DNA from: Spisula solida
Lineage: Eukaryota; Mollusca; Bivalvia; Venerida; Mactridae
Assembly: GCA_947247005.1 (NCBI GenBank)
Contig: OX365955.1
Location: 36,745,822-36,809,821, forward strand
DNA: 64,000 bases
Direction: 5' to 3'
Below, piece after piece: positions 57,801 through 60,800 of this stretch. The position numbers and the translations under genes were made by a program. The stretch's first letter is position 1; each line of letters opens with the position of its first letter. The notes under the pieces were generated by a model. The model made no database searches, had not been told where the DNA came from, and worked only from the letters and a program-made list of their open reading frames with translations.

Positions 57801-60800
57801 AAAAAGCCAGATTTTGACCCTCAAGAGTTTGGTTTGAAAGGCCATTTTGCCTATAAATGGAAGCATTTAGCCAAAAGTATCAAAATGACCCTAGAAACAA
57901 GTGGAAGCCCAAATAATAATTAGTCTATTTTCAATATATTGTGGAAATATATCCCAAAGAGATAATTTGATGAAGTATATCACTGTAAATAAAGAATTCG
58001 TTAATTTGGATCAAACAACACTTTAATTTATTGACAAATGATTACAAATTACCATAGCAAGTAAAATTTTAAGATAATTTAAAATTACACTAACTTAAGA
58101 ATAAAACTCGCAGTTTAACACTGACAATTAATACAGCTAGCCTTGATTGGTTTAGAGCTCGAATTGACGTGTAACAAGAGAATGTACTCGCTTCCGGACA
58201 TTATGTATGTCTTTATCATAAAACTTGTACGATACAAAGAGTTGAGAAACATTCTCATTGAAGTTTTAACTGTATAAAAGTACTGTTACATACCATTTGG
58301 CAGTAGTGCAGGTCTATTACTGTAGTTGGCAACACGACCTGCAGTTCTAGACGTCATTGGACGATTTCGTTTACGCAATGATTCAACCTACAAAAAGTTT
58401 ATCATGTAGTCAATTAAATGCTGTTTCTCAACAAATTTTCAGTTATATACAGTGCCTTATTTAAGTGACAAGTTTTTCTAGTTTGTATCCTAACCAGTAC
58501 TAACTTACCCTTCCACAGGGAACCAGTAACTTCTCTGTCAAATTTCATATAAGGGTGCGTGTGTGACCTGCCGCAAGCTTGAATCAAACCCATATCGCTG
58601 GGTTAAAAATATGACACACCATGGGACAGTGGCTAGTAAAATATATATATCTACTATACAAACGGAAATATTATGAAAACATACTGAAAGACCATGACAT
58701 AGGACGATGGCCCCAAGAAGTATACTATATCATGCAGCTTCAAACATCCGCTTACCTCTTCTTGTTTTCTTCTAAGTATCATATCTTTCTGACGTTTGTC
58801 ATTCTCCAATGAACGAATTAACCCTTCCTTCTTCATTTGTTCTTTCTTCAACATGGCCATCTCTTTGTTCTTGGTCACCATAAACTTCTTATTCTTGTCT
58901 GCATCTTCCTTCATTTGCTTCATCAAGCGAACCTTCAATGTTAGGTTTTCAATTTTTATTATAAATCTAGTTTTGAAGTCCTACTGGTCGACAGTATTTC
59001 AGTCATAAGGAGACTTCCCAGTCACATTATCCGGACACCAGGGAAACCAGTAGTGACTTGAAACTTCTACCATGAGTACCCTCACATAAAAAGCGAGGGA
59101 AATATACTACTAGTCAAGTACCAGTTTTAACGAGTTTATAAAGTCGCAATTCGCAATTTGGGAGTGAACCCGAGATCTCTCGTACTTAAAGCAGACGCTC
59201 TGCCATTAGGCTATCAAGGTAGATCTTTCAATGTTAAAGAGCAGGCACAATGATATATCCTACCTTCAAAAACTGAAGAGCGCAAACAACAGCCAATCCT
59301 ACCTTCAAAATTGAAGAGCAAATACAACAGCCAATCATACCTTCAAATTGAAGAGCACATGAGTATTATAATCAAAATGGGAGGAATAGATCAACTCTAA
59401 TCTAAACATTACCTTTGTCTTTTTCATTTCTCCAAGTTCATGTTGTAAAGTTTTGAGTTGTTTTTCGTAATGTGATTGATTCTTTACTAGTTTAGCATGT
59501 TCCTTTTTAGCAGCGTTAAGTTTCTTCAATTCATTTTGCATATCATTCAGCTTTCTCTCGTACGTTTCTTTAACTTTCTTCGTATTGTCAGTCTTATTTG
59601 CCTCAGCAGCTTTACCTGTAAAATATGAAAAAATTAAATCTTGAAAATATGTCAGTCTGCAGACTAAAATAAATCCACTTGTATTAAGAAGTTTACTTCA
59701 AGGTTGGGCAAGCAGATTTTTTGTCACACATGTCCGTTTGAGCGAGTGATTTTCTCCTATGTTCTAAAGATGTTTTATTAATAGATGCCAAATCAAGTTT
59801 TAAGTGCTATTGGCACAAACCATACACTCTTGTCTCAAACAATATTCTATTGATAAAATTCAGCTTATGAAATTCAAATGGCTGTAACTTGGGAAAATTT
59901 TGAATCTTCATTTTATTCATCAAATAACTCATTTACTGTAAGAGTGCCTTCGTTTTAGTGCAGAAAATCCAGTTATTAAATGATGTTGAGTCAATAAAAC
60001 CTAGTAATCACTACTAAAACATTCTCAAGATATCAAGTGTATCCAAAACTTTTTACTTATTTTTTCGTGGGCATTGAAATTTCTTGGATTTTGATAAAAT
60101 GCAATTTCGTGGGGAAACATTTACTCTGTATTCGGAAGATCAATTAATCATGGGTATTTGATTTTGTGGCCAAGTTGAACCACAGAATCAACGAAAATTT
60201 AAACCTCATGAAAATGAATGATTTTACAGTATACCATAAAGAAAAGAAAACATTATTAGGCCAAAACAAATTAATTTTGTGTTTCAATGGTGAAACGTGA
60301 GAATAATACATCCGTAAAAATCGATATTGTAGTTTTCGTACTGTTGTGGAAAATCGCCAGGTCCGCAAAAAATATTTATTTTTTGCAATAAAATGTTTAG
60401 GGTCAGGCCAAAAAAGTTAGGGTTGGTGGCCTGCATGGGGTTACTAGAACCACATGATTAATTGGTTTTGGCCTTACCAATGTTAGATAGCACTTTGTCT
60501 CTCTCCATCTCCGTCTCACGGATTTTAACCACAAGTTGTTCAACCTTTTCCTCATATTGTACTTTCATGGCATGAATACGTTTCTGACTTTGTTCAAGTT
60601 CCTCGATAAGTCGTTGTTTGATAGATATCTCACACGTTAGTTCAGCCAAATCCTCGTGAATATTGTCAGAGTCTAGAATTTAAAATAAGCTGAGTTACAT
60701 ACATGGTAGAAGGTTACTAGAAACAAGCAAGCAAGATTGGTTGATTGCTAGATCCAAATAGTAAGGCCTACAAATAATGTATTCAATAAATGTTGAAAAT

